DNA from: Oxyruncus cristatus
Lineage: Eukaryota; Chordata; Aves; Passeriformes; Cotingidae
Direction of reading: 5' to 3'
DNA: 64,000 bases
NCBI GenBank assembly: GCA_013399855.1
Contig: VXAY01006786.1
Span: 1 to 64,000, forward strand
In this document: positions 24,646-38,500 of the stretch, in pieces
Numbering within the stretch: position 1 is the stretch's first letter
How the letters are laid out: each line of letters begins with the position of its first letter
Position numbers and translations under genes: made by a program
Notes under the pieces: model-generated
What the model was told of the DNA's origin: nothing
Databases searched by the model: none
Seen by the model: only the letters and a program-made list of their open reading frames with translations

Positions 24646-27600
24646 GGGAGTTTTAAACAAATAAAATAGTATGTGGCCATATTAGGAAATTCTAGAGCTG
24701 AACGAGTTCTTTGTGCTACTGCTGGTGTGATGTACCCATGGAGTGAAGGACTTTTTGAGGACAGAGGATGTCCTCTGCGGGGCAAGGGAGAAGGGAAGAA
24801 GGCTTGTCACTGAACTGAGGATGGGTGGGGCGTTTGCAGACTGTCAGCAGCATCTGCCAGGAGGTGACTTTGAAATGATGTCATGGGTAACACTGGGCAG
24901 AAAAGTAGGATGGGAGAGAAAATCTAGGAGAGTGTCTCATTTTAAAAGCTAACAGAACGTTTTACATTACAACTGGAATAAAGGTGTGTTATTATGGCAG
25001 TTCAGTTTTCTCAATATGATGTATCTCAAGAGATTACTTGGTATAGCCCTCATTTCTTGAATGCTTGGTATTTTAGTCCCACAATACATTGTTTTGGGTG
25101 GCAGACTGGCATAAATGTTGCCATCTCTCATGGCAGAGTCTTACTCTTCTGTCTTAAATTGCCCTTTAAGATTAGAGTGTGATCATGTTTTGAACTTGCT
25201 TTGGAAACTGAACACTCTCAAAAGTAATCTGTCAAAAGTACAGAGGTGTTTTCAAACGAGATCAGCTCACAACAAAACCACAGAAATGTCATCCAAACAC
25301 AGCTAGCTTATTAGTGGGAGTGAAGAACAGGGGGTAGATTGAGAGAGGGATTCTGACAAAACCTGAAGCCAGGATAGTCGTGACAAGCTTTATAATGGAA
25401 CATTGCAATTCTTGTTTTGGCAAAGAAAGCATTATTTTGAAGATGGAAACTGAAACAAAGGGGTGCTAATGACTCCTCTATACCAGATTTTTTTTGGTGA
25501 ATAGAACTGGGTTAGCATAGTCCATTTTAATTCAGGAACAGAACTAAGCTGTACTACAACCATAAGTTCTAGTATAACTATCCATGCTTGTGTGTTCATC
25601 ACGGTAACTGGAAAGCCCTCTGGCAACTCACACCCCTAGCAGCATTGTTTCGAAAATATCAGGAAGGGCCCAATCAACAGGCTGAAGATAGGGAGGTGGC
25701 AGGCAGGTGCTGACTCCTGCTCTTTGGATTCACAAGCAATCACTAACCATTGAACTATTCTCCTTAGCTATCAGGCAAGTAATTTCCGAAAATGGCAATA
25801 GACAGATTTTTAAAATCAAAACCGCTGATCATACATCCGAGTCCATTCAAAGGCTGGGAGAGTTAGGGTACAGGTTAAATTTAAATTGTGGTGCCAGATT
25901 TCAAGTAACTCCTTAAGCAGGAAAGTCTTCTCTGGTTTTTGAGCCTTTGAAAAATTCTCCTTCAAATCTCAGTGTTTAAAAAGATAAACAAGCAAGGAAA
26001 TTATGTATAATTTCTGTCAGCAACATAAATATGGTTAACTTCACTATAATCACAGCTTTTTGATTCAAAATATCTAATCTAGATAAGTTATAGCTATAAA
26101 AGTTATGAAGCAACACAAAGTTTAGTCAGGATTATGGTTAAATTAGGCCCAAGTGAAAAACAACCCCCTATAATCAACCAACAGTCTCTGATTGCAAGAA
26201 ACTGCCAGTATCGAAGAAACATCTGTTTACTGTTAAGGCATATAAAATATAAACAGGAAATAACTTTTTTGATTGAGTGGTTATAAAAACAGAACACAAA
26301 TTAGTGTATGCACTCCCTATGTGAGAAACTCAGTCTGTTAATGGCAAATGATATCACTGGATCAACAAGACAGTTGCCAGAGAGCCTGGGGATAGAGGGG
26401 TATTTTAGCACCTTTCCTCTGCAGCAGGTCCCGACTGTGCTGGCTGAAGGCAGGATTCCTGAGGGCTGGATGCTGGTGCTTGGGCAGCCTGACGGAGGGC
26501 TGTGCTGGCCAGCTCTCACACACTGCCTCTCTTTGCTGCCTCATGATCCCTACTAACTCTTACCTACTCAAATATAGATCACCCCCTTCTCTGAAAAAGT
26601 GGCGTGTTGAGATCCCTAGCCCAGGCTAAAAACCACCTTTTAAAAATAGCAGTAACTATCAGTTTCATGAGAAGTGAAGTATCTTTACTTTGAGATGGAT
26701 ACTTCTTGGCATTTGGACTACATGGAGTAGGAGACGAAGTAAAATGAGATGCTTATCACACCAACAGCTCTGGACCTTGCCTTTTAGCTTCCCTGTCTTG
26801 TAAGTTCTGTGTAAAAGGCTGAGAAAACTCATGATCTGAATCATGAGGAGCTATAAAAGAGAAGATTGTTTTTATGAAGAGCTCTTTAGTTCACGTTTTA
26901 AAGCCAAGGGTGTGTGAGGCTAGCTAACTTCTGGTTGAAAGGCTTCAATATATGTTTTTTGCATACTTTATCGGTATTAAAATAGATCTAGTGAGGGACA
27001 TACAGTTGCAACCTTACTTTGTTCTGTGTATTCGTGTAAAAACAACATGGAAAAGAGGGAAAAATATTTTTAACAGTGTGGGGCAGATGTCTAAACAGCA
27101 AATACCTTCAGTGTGGGTATAGTCACAAAAAAACCTATAAATACCCTTTTTTTTAGTGGTGGATCTTGTGAACTGTCGTTTCCGAGTACACGCAATGGCT
27201 GAATGAAGGTCAGGGAGGAAGAGGTCATAAGGACAGACAAGTCCTTCACTATTAAGGGAACTAACAAGCTTGTAGGGCAGCATAAAAGCAGGCAATGTAA
27301 TCATCGCTGTTCCAGTCGCTGAGCACGAATGCTGCTGGGCACTGCACTGCTGCAGTGGCAGAGGGGCCTGCTGAGCCTTCTGGCCAAAACAGAATAATAC
27401 AAAAGGAAAAGATAAGCTGCTGGGTTTCCCTTTAAAAGCAACTTTTTCTATAATACCCGCATTATAAGTATTTAAAAACCTTCTGATATATCAAAGCACT
27501 GTGACAGTTCCAAAAAGTATTGCTGTTGACAATCATTAATGTACATAAAGAATCTGTATTTTCAATTTTTTTTTTTAATGCAGCAGAGAAAATAGTGAGA

Positions 27601-27730
27601 AACAAAACCATTTGTTGAAAATGGATCTTGTGGTAGATTGCTGTATGTACACCTGTAATAAGAAATATGTGATTTGAATAGTGCAAGAGAAGATAAGTAA
27701 GCTTGGTTTGACATCACCTCTTCAAAAGTC
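24646..27730. other. Anonymous non-coding sequence
   Basis: No gene or transposon recognised. G+C-richer short patches occur near 26380-26530 and 27310-27380, with overlapping frames on both strands but no known protein similarity. A 12-base T run lies near 27568-27579. Confidence 0.55.
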
Positions 27731-27932
27731 TCTTCTTCACAGAGAGGGTAATCAGGCACTGGAATGGGCTTCCCAAGGAAGTGGTGGATTCTCTGTCCCT
27801 GGAGGTTTTTAAGATGAGACTGGATGTGGCACTTAGTGCCATGGTCTAGTAACCACAGTGGTAGTGGATAAAGGGTAGGACTTGATGATCTCAGAGGTCC
27901 TTTCCAACCCGGATGATTCTATGATTCTATGA
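27731..27932 (+). mobile_element. CR1 LINE, short 3'-end copy
   Basis: About 200 bp of CR1 beginning at TTCTTCACAGAGAGGGTAAT (end of ORF2, the HWN-LP block) and ending with two ATTCTATG octamers (27915-27930). It shares the diagnostic CACTTAGTGCCATGGTCTAG segment with the 20.1 kb copy and differs from it by few substitutions. It keeps TTGATGATCTCAGAGG where the 20.1 kb copy has lost three bases. It is severely 5'-truncated and has no coding capacity. Confidence 0.93.
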
Positions 27933-30900
27933 TATTCTGTAGGAAGATTATCTTTGGTGCAGTGACCATGACATCTGTAGCATCCCAGAGGAGTTCAGCA
28001 GCAGTCTGGAAAATGTGTGGCATCATCAGATAAAACATTAAATGGAGGATTGTACTAGAATAGAGATAAAGCTAATGTGTAAAAGGGCAGTTTCTCTACT
28101 GTTTGCACTGATATGAAGTCCCATTTCCTTTATGCTTCTCTGAATCTCAATCTGTCTCCACTACTAAAAAGAAGTTGAAGTCCATTGTGAATTGTGTAGG
28201 ATCTGGCTGCCAACACACCAATGTGTAGCTACACACTTCCACTTGTTTTGCACCTAGAAGGTTTTCTTCTAAATGAGAGCTAGAAGGACGCTGTATAATT
28301 TTAAGTGTATTAGATTTTGTTGTCTTGCTATGAAGAGAGGAGTGGCTGTTTGAACTCTCTTCATGGAAAACTCACAGAGTGTGCTTTTAAAAGGACACAA
28401 TTGAGGCAGCACTCACATTTTGTATTCCAGATCTTAATTTTGTTCAGCGTATGAGTCTAAGTTCAAAATTTCCCTGAGTTTGTGGCAATTCATCTAGATT
28501 TTAGAATTTTTAAAAGGAACAAAACTTTCCTTTTTTAACTGGGGTTGTACTTTAAAACCTTTGTTCCCTTTTTAATGCCCTTTTGGGAAAGAACAATAAT
28601 TTGCAAGATGCCATGTGATGTTTTTTTTCCTACTGCCAAGTGCTTAGGGAAAAAAAGTTCTTATTAGAGAGCTAGGTTTGAATATTGAGCTGATCCTCTA
28701 ATGCTCGTTCACTGGCATATGGTTTTTGTTCCCGGATAAAATTAACCCTGCTGCTTTTTCATGAGTGAGGAGGAATAATTACCGTGCTTTGCTCTTTCTC
28801 ATCAGCATGTTGGCCCGCTGCCCTGTCTTTTTAGTACCAGGTATTACAGGCAACAGTAACTTTGTTTTGTTTCCTGGTACCTTGTCCTTCAGCCACCAGT
28901 GTTTGCATGGTCATTTCACCTTGTGTGTTAATGGCCCTGCTTTCTAAAGCCCAGCTATCTTACTTCCCAGATATCTTACTTCCAGCTATCTTACTGTTGT
29001 GTGCTGATACTATACCATTAATCATTTTCACTTCTTCCGCTACTAGGGTATTCATCAAATGTCTTGAAGTTTGCTTTATGTTCCTCTTTTCTTTGGGCAG
29101 TTTTTCCTCTTATTCTTCAAGGACCTTTACACAAATATTAACAGATTGCTATCAGACAAGTTGCAATCAAATGGTGAGCTTATGCTTTGACCAAGGGAAG
29201 TACAAATGTCTTACTTTCCCGTGTAGGGCAGCTTAAAACTCTTTTCTTGTTTGTTTGTTTACTTGCTTGCTTTCATTTGTGTTTTTCAAATGAAATGTTC
29301 TCACCTCTGAGTAACATTAATGTGGTTGAAGTGCAGTGGTAGTTACTTTCTGTAGATAGGTAACATTTCTAAACACAGAAGCATAAAATTTAATGGACTA
29401 ATGCAGTGAAATATTGTGATTAGATATTTCACTAAATAGAACGGTTCATTCATTTGGCCTCACAGATAATACCTGGATAGCCTGTTTTTTGGCTAGATGT
29501 GGCAGGTTCATACTGGTGGAATCAGTGCACAATTTTTAAAATGGATTTAGGAGTTCAGTGTGTTTTTCATACTCAATGTGAGCTGAAAGATGCTAGACTT
29601 TTTTAAACTGCTTTATAGGAAATGAGTTGACAACCTTTCTTATACATCTGTCAGCTGGCTGGAAAGTAGGCATCAGGATCTTTTCAACTGTCAGCCAGCC
29701 AGAGACCCCCCTCTCCCTGTGAAAGAATTGGCACATCTTACTGGGATTTCAGCATCGGTCTTTGAAGGAGAGCTCTGTGGGTGTGAAGTTGATCTCTACT
29801 GTTCTGGCAAGGCTGCGTTGCCCTGGCACAGACCATCAGAAAAGTTTCTTTTTGGTTCACAGTGAGCACAGCAAAATGCTTTTGCTTGGGGAAACTGGTG
29901 CTTGTGGTGACCCTGCCCAGACTGAGTTAGGTCTGGTTGTAAAATGGTGATATATTATTTGAGTTTTGGTGCTTTTGGGGAAGGAGTGAAAATTACAGTA
30001 GGGGATGTGGGGTGTAAAACCATAGCGCAACCCACAGGAAAACAGTGGAGGCAGCATCTTAGTGCTCACTTCCAGGCCACACAGTTCCTGTTTGTCTCAA
30101 TTAGGGTAGCCCCAAAAAGTCTAGCTGTTCAGATCCATGGATTCTGGCAGGCTGTGATGTCTGATGCTAGCCCAGGGTTCCTCATCACATCATTGTGATT
30201 CAGGCTGGTGCTGAGATCTGTTTCTTCATTCTTCTTGGTCTCTCTAGACTTCCCAAACCCCCTCAAATACCAATGTGTTTAAAATATTGCAAGCATATAA
30301 ATATTTTAACAGATTACTAGGAGGTACTGGTCTGGCATGCTACACTGTAACATTGCCAAAGCAAATGCCGAGAAAGAGATTTATTTTTTTTTAACGAGAT
30401 CTCAGAGTGCTGCCGGTCTTCAATCTTTTTTTTCTTTCTTTTTGTTTTCTTTTTTGCATGTTTTTAGTAAGTTTTCACCACAAAATCCTGATGTATTTCT
30501 TCTGACTTATGGTGTGCTGCAGAAGTATATCAAATGGCTCTGTTCCAGGGAAAAAAGATAACTAACCCAAATCATAACAGCTAGACATGTTTTATGCCTG
30601 TAGGCCCCCAATGAAGCATAGACCTGATTCAGACCTCCATTCAGCACTGCATCTCACAGTGTTCCTTTCCTGAGATTTGGCCAAACCACGCTCCCTCACA
30701 CAGATACACAAGTTAGGTGGTAGTTGTGATCTATCACATAGCTGACTACGGAGCCCAAAATAGAAATTCTGTGGTGACCCTGAAGCTGTCATAGTTCTTC
30801 TTAGTGGGTTGTCCTCTGCTGTCCTGATGAGATGCCTGTCCACAGTCTGGCTCTTAAAATTCACAACCAGCACCATCAACCTATACTGTCCATGGTCTCA

Positions 30901-33900
30901 TGGTGACTAATTCTGACAGTGGCATCTTTATCCTATACAGGACAAGGGGAGGAGTCCTGCATTTTGGCTCACTAAGTCAGTGGAGGACTCTAGAGATCAT
31001 CTGCATTATTATCATTTATGATTATTAGTCACTGATGTTTCCTGAGCTGAACCAACAGTTCCCTTGACTGTGTCTGGTTCTTCCCTCAGCATGAACCCCT
31101 CTGTAGACAGTTTGTACTTCCCATGTTTGCACATTCCTTTCTGCTCTGGAGCATCTGTGCCTTATTTGTTCATGGAAGTAGCTAATTAAAAAACAGAATC
31201 TCAATTATTATTTTTTTTTCCCTTTCTTTAGTGTATTTTGCTCCAGACCATGATTTGTAGCCTGAAGTTCAACTGTTGGGAGTGTGCTGCTGGCATTTCT
31301 TTCTGAGCAGGGAGGGGAGAGACCCAGAGCAGCTTTGCGGCTCCAGTGAGATAAAGGAGGTGGAGGAAAGATAATACTGTCTGGCTCCTGTGAAAGTGTG
31401 CAAGGGAGAGAAACTGTATACGTCAGAGTGCTGCACTTGGTTCAGGCACAGCTATGCTGTCAAGGCTATAGGTATGTATTCCTTCTTGTTGAATACAACA
31501 CACCCATAACACCAGAACCAAGAGGTTTTTGGTTTATTGTTCTGTGACTGTGAACTTTAGCCAGCAGGGGTAAGAGCTTCTTCCTCTGTGGATTTTCTGG
31601 TGTCTTGAACAGTACAAGTTTCCATTGCACTGTTTCCTTTGCTTGTGGGGTTTATAGGGTATTTCCCCTCTACTGAGGTGATTTTTCATGAAATCTGTTG
31701 GAACCTCAGAGATCTCTGCAGTGCTGAAATCAGTCTTTTAGGTTCTAAAGTTAATGGTGGTAGAGACAAGAGTATGAGAAGGAGCAAGAAGCTTAGAAGA
31801 AGAGATAGACATAGGCAAAAATTACATCAACCACATTTCCATGGCAAGACAGGCTAAGAGAACCAAAAAATAGCAGCTAATTGCTTTTTTCCCCCCTTGG
31901 GTCTGCATCACTCTTTGAAAGGGCTGTTTAAGTGTTTCCATGCACCTGTTGTTTCCACCTTGGAGATTCCGTACTGAGCCTCTGTGGCTTTCAGGATGTT
32001 GGCAGAAAATAGACTGCTTATGCTGAAACTCTGGAAGGCAGTGATTGAATCAAGAGGTGGCCTCCAGTGAGGCACTCCTTTTCTACTTATCAGCAAAAAA
32101 AGCCTGTGCACTGCAGCTGAGAGAACCTTAAGTAGTGCCTTCAGAGCCATTCATCTCTTAGTGCCCAGAGCTGAACCTGAACAGCAAACTGCAGCTGTGA
32201 CAACAGAGAATGAGGGATATGGCTCATGCCAGCACTGAAACATTGGTTCAATAGTCACTCACAGCTGAGAGAGAAAGGCTGAAGTTAGATGCATTGCCAA
32301 GAGATCCTGGGGATGAAGTGCCTTACCTAGAAGATATAATTGATTTATCACTCCTAGGCTTTCCCAAGTTTGTTTTGTTTCCCACTGAGTCCTTTCACTT
32401 CCACCTAAAACATTTTTGCTTTCTTTCCTTGTAATTGAAGGACTGTTGCTCTTAATGAAAATAGTTAAGTCTCTCCAGATGTCTGCATGGAACTCGAACC
32501 ATGACTGCTCAAATAATAAGAGGAACCCCTAGATATCTGAAGTAGGCCCCTCATGCTGCTGACAGAGCTAAAAGATTTTTTTTATTATTATTATTCTTTG
32601 CAAGTTCAGTATACCAAGAAATTTTGAAATAAGTATTTTTAAAAGTCAGTGTTTTACAGTACTGAGAATCAGATAGATCCCACTCAGCTTTTTCTTCTAG
32701 ACTTACTTTTTAATGAAGCTCATAATTTAGATTCCTGGATTTTTTTCTACATAGTGAATTTATATGGTGGGTGCCTTACTGCACCTCAGTAGCAACTGCT
32801 CTCCTGTCTTGTTCTCCAGGGCATGCTTTCTTAATGCTCAGAGGAAATTTTAGGAAAGGAGAAAAGACATTTAGAGAAACCACAACAAGGAGGGGTGATT
32901 AAATTTTCTTCAACAAAACATGATAGCAGTGAGAGAAATTATTAAACCTGCTCCTTTTAAAGGAAGTGAGGAACCTTGGCCTGTTCCATCATCTATGGCT
33001 CTGCTGTGCTTGGGTAAATGTCACAGCAAACCAGGAGAACACAGCATGGTGATTCCAAATGGGGAATTGCATCTTTGTTTTTCTAGATGCAGAGGGGCAT
33101 CTGTTGCCTCTATCACCATTTCAGTGACTTCAGGAGATGTACCTGGAGCTCAGAATTGCTGCCCACCCTCCTCTTTTAAGTGATATTCTGTTGTTTATCT
33201 GTAGTTCTGCTTGTCTGATGGTAGTGTTGGTCTTGTTTGCTCATGGTTCCTACTTGCAGGATTTCTCTGTTGCAGTGCAACATTCAACCAGCACAAGCAT
33301 TCCCTGACAAATGTTGCAGTAAAATCTTTGGAGACATCTCAAATTACACAGGGTATTCATAATTTTTTGCTTGTATTGTTCTGTGACACACAAAGTGCCA
33401 ACAGGTACCATTAAAGATGCTGCTCTCTCTGACAATGCTTTTTTAATAGTTGCAGAATGATCCCTGCTGCCCTCACAATTCCAAGCCATCTGTCTGTATG
33501 TATCCCAGGGTTGTGACTCCACCAGCAACTTTTAATTTAAAATCCAAGAACTGGTGTACGTTCACTGAGTGTAAAGCAGTAAATGTAGAGACTGCTATAA
33601 AGGGGTAAGGCTGAAGTATAGACTTTTTTTTTTCCTGCCAGTTCCTGAAGGCCTGTTGTTCCTTGGCCAATTTGTTGTTGCAGCCTGAGGATAGGCATCC
33701 TGCTCTTCTCACAGACGTATGGAAGATCAGGCTGGAGAGAGATTGGCATTGTGTGTCAAATATTTCTGTTCACAGACTGAAACCTGGGATTTTTAAATAG
33801 TTGCATGCTAGTTATGGTATAGATGAACATGTTATGAAAAGTGGAGACGAATGTTTATTCTAATGTGGTACCCAGATTTAATAAATCCTGACAGACAGCC

Positions 33901-35504
33901 AAGCTACAGGAAGCTCTGAAACTGTATACCAAAAAATATGTGGTTACTCAATTACTTCAGAGAATTTTTTCAATATGAATTTCTCCTCCATGCACATCCT
34001 TCCTTCTTCAGTGCCTCCACAGGGATAAATGCAAAGGCAAGCAGCACTCAGAGGGCTGTTTAGTTGAGAATTGCATGTGTGAGACACATCCTAACATGGA
34101 GGACTTATAGCATTTCACTGAAATAAAATGCTAAGTTAATAAAAGTGTGAAGAAAATGAATCTCTTGTGGTTGAAAAAGCTGGGCTGTATTTTTTTTAAG
34201 TGCACTACAATCCAGAAAATTAGTTCTGCTTCGGAATAGATCTTTCTGGCCATAATTAAATTTGGGATGGACTTCTAAGATGTTCAGGTTCTTTTTCTAG
34301 CTTTTCAGTCTCCTACTCTTGTGCAAACCCTGCCACAGCTCATGTTCTGGGAGAGCTACATGTTTTCTTCAGCCCAAATTGCTACACCCACAGCCAATAT
34401 AGTATCAGAGTGGATTACAGGTCCCGCCAACAAACTCTTTGTTTTTCTTGGTATAAAAGCAGTCTTTGAGGAAGGAGGGGTATGCGGTCTGTTTTGTTCA
34501 CATCAAAGGTCATTCCACTGTATTTGATCCAGCTGTGAATGGCACCAGAAGTGTTTGGATGATGCTCTGTTTTTCTGGGAGAACTCAAGCTAACTGAGAA
34601 CAATCAGCCTTCTGATTGTAACTTGCACCTAGTGAACTGTCACCTGTGGTTTTTGCTTAGTTTGTGGAAAGGTAGAGATTTAATCTCCACATGAGTTATC
34701 TGTCTTAACTGGGCATCAACTCTGATTCTTAATTTTTCTTTGAAATGTTTATTATTTAAATGCACTGTCTTGTAAGTTTGGAGGGCTCTGAGTTTGGGCA
34801 AAGTATTAAACTAGCTGACTTTTCTTGTTCTTTTGATGAGATTGGTCTTCCTGCTGTCACTTTACTTACCTCTCTACAGTAGTAATTAAAGATTTGTATG
34901 GTTGGAACAGGGTGAACATTCCTATGCTGTGGATCATTGTGCAAGCTGATCTGAGCAAGTGGGCTCTGGAGTCAGAAGCTAGAGGTGGTGGGACAAAGTG
35001 CCCAAGCAAAAGGTATTCCATCTGATACCTACCTAATTGAGGGAGTTGTAGTGTTGTGTCACGTGGACATATCTTCTGATTCCCACATCTCTCCTAGCAG
35101 CCTCACAAGAGGCAGCAGCAGATCTGGTGTACCCTGTGTTTTGGGAATATGAAGAAGTGAACAGAGTTATGTTAATTAAAGTAACTGTTTGGGGACCTAT
35201 GAGACCAGAGCTCTGAGCACCTTGTCCTGGTTGTTGGGAATGAGAACACCAATTGGCTTGATGCTCGTTACCACTGCTCCCCTGGTGGCTGTGCTACACT
35301 GTGTTTTGGTTCAAAGGTTGCCTCTCAGGGTTTCGTACTTGATATTGAGAAAAATTTACTGCTTCACAGCATGAATCGAACTCTGTACTCCCCATTGCCC
35401 AGATGCTTCTTGGAAACTCACTGGAATTAAGTGTTTCTGCTCTCTGACAGAACTGTAAGCGTGAATTCCTCACGAAAGTTTCTCTGTGCCGCAGCTGTTG
35501 GCAG
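27933..35504. other. Anonymous non-coding sequence, 7.6 kb
   Basis: No gene or transposon recognised. Small features are a three-copy repeat at 28951-28995, a TTGT/TTGC-rich run near 29239-29272, T-rich runs near 30385-30450, and ATT repeats near 32581-32597. Frames reach about 124 codons with no family resemblance. Confidence 0.55.
28951..28995. repeat. Three-copy 15-16 bp tandem repeat
   Basis: The unit CCAGCTATCTTACTT occurs three times in a row with one substitution in the middle copy (CCAGATATCTTACTT), starting at 28951, 28967 and 28982. It is a small minisatellite, potentially variable in length. Confidence 0.85.
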
Positions 35505-35541
35505 TCACAGAATCACAGAATATTCTGCGTTGGAAGGGACC
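35505..35541 (-). mobile_element. CR1 LINE, tail scrap
   Basis: A 37-base match to the extreme 3' end of CR1 on the minus strand. On the plus strand it shows two octamer units (CACAGAATCACAGAAT) followed by ATTCTGCGTTGGAAGGGACC. Similarity stops there, so this is either a very severely truncated insertion or a remnant. The TTGGAAGGGACC ending is of the same kind as the 21.1 kb copy and the SINE tail. Confidence 0.75.
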
Positions 35542-38500
35542 AGTGTTTGTAGCCTGCACATGGGGATGCACACTCTGACGTTCCTCGTGTTTGAGTGCTG
35601 TGGGTTCAGTATGTGTCCTGGAGGAACAGTCCCAACCAAGTCATGCTGCAGGTAGAGGACTGAAATTCAGCTTTTGTTGAGATGCGTCCCCCACTGTTTG
35701 CTGAGATTCCTGCCTTGATCTCACCGGTAATTACTTTTGCCTCTTAAATTATTGCCTTTATAACAAAGTAGTTCAGTGGCATTTTGAGGCAATTACAAGT
35801 TCAGAAATGAAAGCACTAGAGGTGAATTTTTTACTTATGAAGTAAAATGTATTAAATATATTTGCCAGTGTTATATCCCAGTCTCTGCCGAACAGCTTTG
35901 CTGTTCAGTTATTTCCCACAGGAGAAGGTGCCAGATAAACTTTCCCAGGGGTACAGAGCCGGGCAGGTCCTGGTGGGCCTCAGCACAGTAGATGAGCAGG
36001 TTTGCTGCTTCAAGCCTAGGTAGACACTACCATTCCTTTTTCCCAGGTTCCTAGCATGCTGCTTAGGCACAGTACTCACTGGTCACTGTCTGTATGTGCC
36101 AATCGATTCATGATACAGCTGCCTTGGTACCTCCTCAGCTCAGTGCAGACAGCACTGTATCCCACAGGTCCAGAATTCAGTACAATATGGAAAAGAAAAC
36201 AAAAAGAGGATTTGCGAAAGTTCCCAAACTATGCAGTTTGTATCAGAGGTACTGCAAGAACTGTGCAGTTGAGTATAAAGCAATAAAAAATGCTGCCTCA
36301 GCCTCCCTTTCACTGGGGAACGTTAATTGACATTAGCCACAGATTTTACAGTGGTCAGATTTCCATTTATGTGGCTTCTTGTGTGAATTGCATGTTTGAA
36401 TGTCTCCTGACAGCTTTTTTTCTTACCTGATGGTGCAGGCAAAGAGTCATCTCTCCATTTTTTGCTATACTTCTCAACTTTCCATCCTTTGTTCAAGTAT
36501 TGGCCTCCCCCCTACCCCTCCAACCCCNNNNNNNNNNNNNNNNNNNNNNNNNNNNNNNNNNNCCCTACCCCTCCAACCCCCACCCCCAACTCTTTCAAGC
36601 TCTGTAGTTTCCAAGCCTGACACCTGAGCCTTTGTTCTGCTTCTCTGGAAATATGATTCTTTCAGCTTCCTCCAGAGAAGTTAGGGAAAAACAGCTTTAT
36701 CAAGGATATTGCTACTTCTTTGTTCTCCCCAGGTAGCATTGGTTCAGGTACTGATAATCTTTAATAATCAGCCTGTTTTAAGACAGATCTTCCTACACAC
36801 TTTCCCCCTTCTCCAAAGTATGTTGAGTAACAGACAGAACACAGTAAAACGTTTAAGAATAGAGATGGTTTATAAGATCAAATTGAAATTCATGTATTGT
36901 ACAAAAGTAGATTCCCCAAATCGTCTTTCACCCACGTTAATTATGGAAAAGAATGGGCATATTTATACACACAGTGTCTCTAAGTAGCAACTTTCCATCA
37001 TAATGAGATGTTAATTAAATTTAATATTAAAAAAATTGTCTTTTTCATTTGACTGATCTTGATACAGATTTAAAAGGATACTTTAAATAATTTAATGTAA
37101 TTGTTACCCTGATGTATTCCCTAGAGCTATATAATTATGTTGGGGAAAAAAATATATGGTCTTATTGTTAATAGTTGGAAAAAATGAAAATCCTGTATAC
37201 TTATTATATCTTTTAGCTCAAAACTAAACCTTACAGAAATAAAACTCCAGGAGAACTGAATTTGTAATTTGGAATGTTATGCAAATAGAGCAACCACAGT
37301 TAGAAGAGGAAGAAGTACTACTTGCTAAAACAATGAAAACACAGTATAAATATGACCAACTGTAATTCAAGTAGAAGTTGCAGAAAAGGAATTAGGCATA
37401 ATGAGTCAGAACAATGTTAAGGGTAATTAATAGCACTGACTACGAAGATATTTTGGTAAGAAGTGCTTTCTAAAGCTCAAGGTTCTGAGAAAAGGTAAAG
37501 TAGTCTTTCAGGTACCTCAGAGGCTGCTTATAACTGAAATATGCAAATAGTTTTGTGCTGTTAGCAAAAGTTAAACTACTGACAGAAAAAGGGTTATATT
37601 TTTAGTATCTGCTCTAGGTGCATTCTGAGAGAGCAGAAAGGGCAGCTGGCTGAGATGTGCCCTTCCAGGCCTATGTTAGATTTAGTTCATTATGTTCTGC
37701 ATGTAACCCAAAATGTAGTCAGGAGGGAGATTAATACCCTGAGCCAGGCATCCTTCCATGCAAGAAAGAACTCATTTTGTTAGATGAGGAACAGAACAGA
37801 GCGGGAAAGCCTCCTCTTGCAGTTCTTCAAAATATGCAGGTACTAATGTGAGATTTATGAGCAGTTCATAGGACTGCAGTCAAAAAGTACATGGCATTGC
37901 CAGCAGTGGGATCTACTGAATGAAAAAAAGATGTAGAAATATTGCCTCTGATTGAATGCTAGAACTAGATTCGGACAAAAAACTGATGGCAATAGCACAG
38001 GCAGCAATCATGACTGTGGAGGAAGACTGAGGGAGAAAACTAGATCAAAATTACCTTTCATTTTTATAGAATCTGTAGTTTTTCAGATAAATAAAGTGAC
38101 TTAGGTAAAATTGGTCGCAGAGACTTAGAGAGCAAGGGAAAATTAATTCCTGATGGTGTAGAAAAAAGCAGTAATGAAGGTTTTTCTGCTTGAAGTACTG
38201 ATTTTAATGGCAACCTCTTAGGTTAGAATGCTGCCATGATATGTTTCTGGCACTAATCCAAAACAAGTGTATGTTTTGTGTTATCAAGTGTTTGCTGACT
38301 CAGGCTGAAGCTGGAATCACCTGGGATAAGTACATTTTAAGGAATGCTATGGAAATTAGAAGAGTATCTATGCAAGTTGTCCTCATTCCTCTGAGCACAT
38401 CCCTGTGTCAATTGCTGAATGTAAACATTTACTTCCTCTTCTCCAGTTTTGTTCTCTGCTTCTCCTCAGTACACTCAGGCTCACCTTCATGTGAGGTCTT

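Noticed and set aside
36400..36627. A frame crossing the run of Ns
   Set aside because: The gap length is unknown, so the reading frame cannot be trusted, and the sequence is low complexity.
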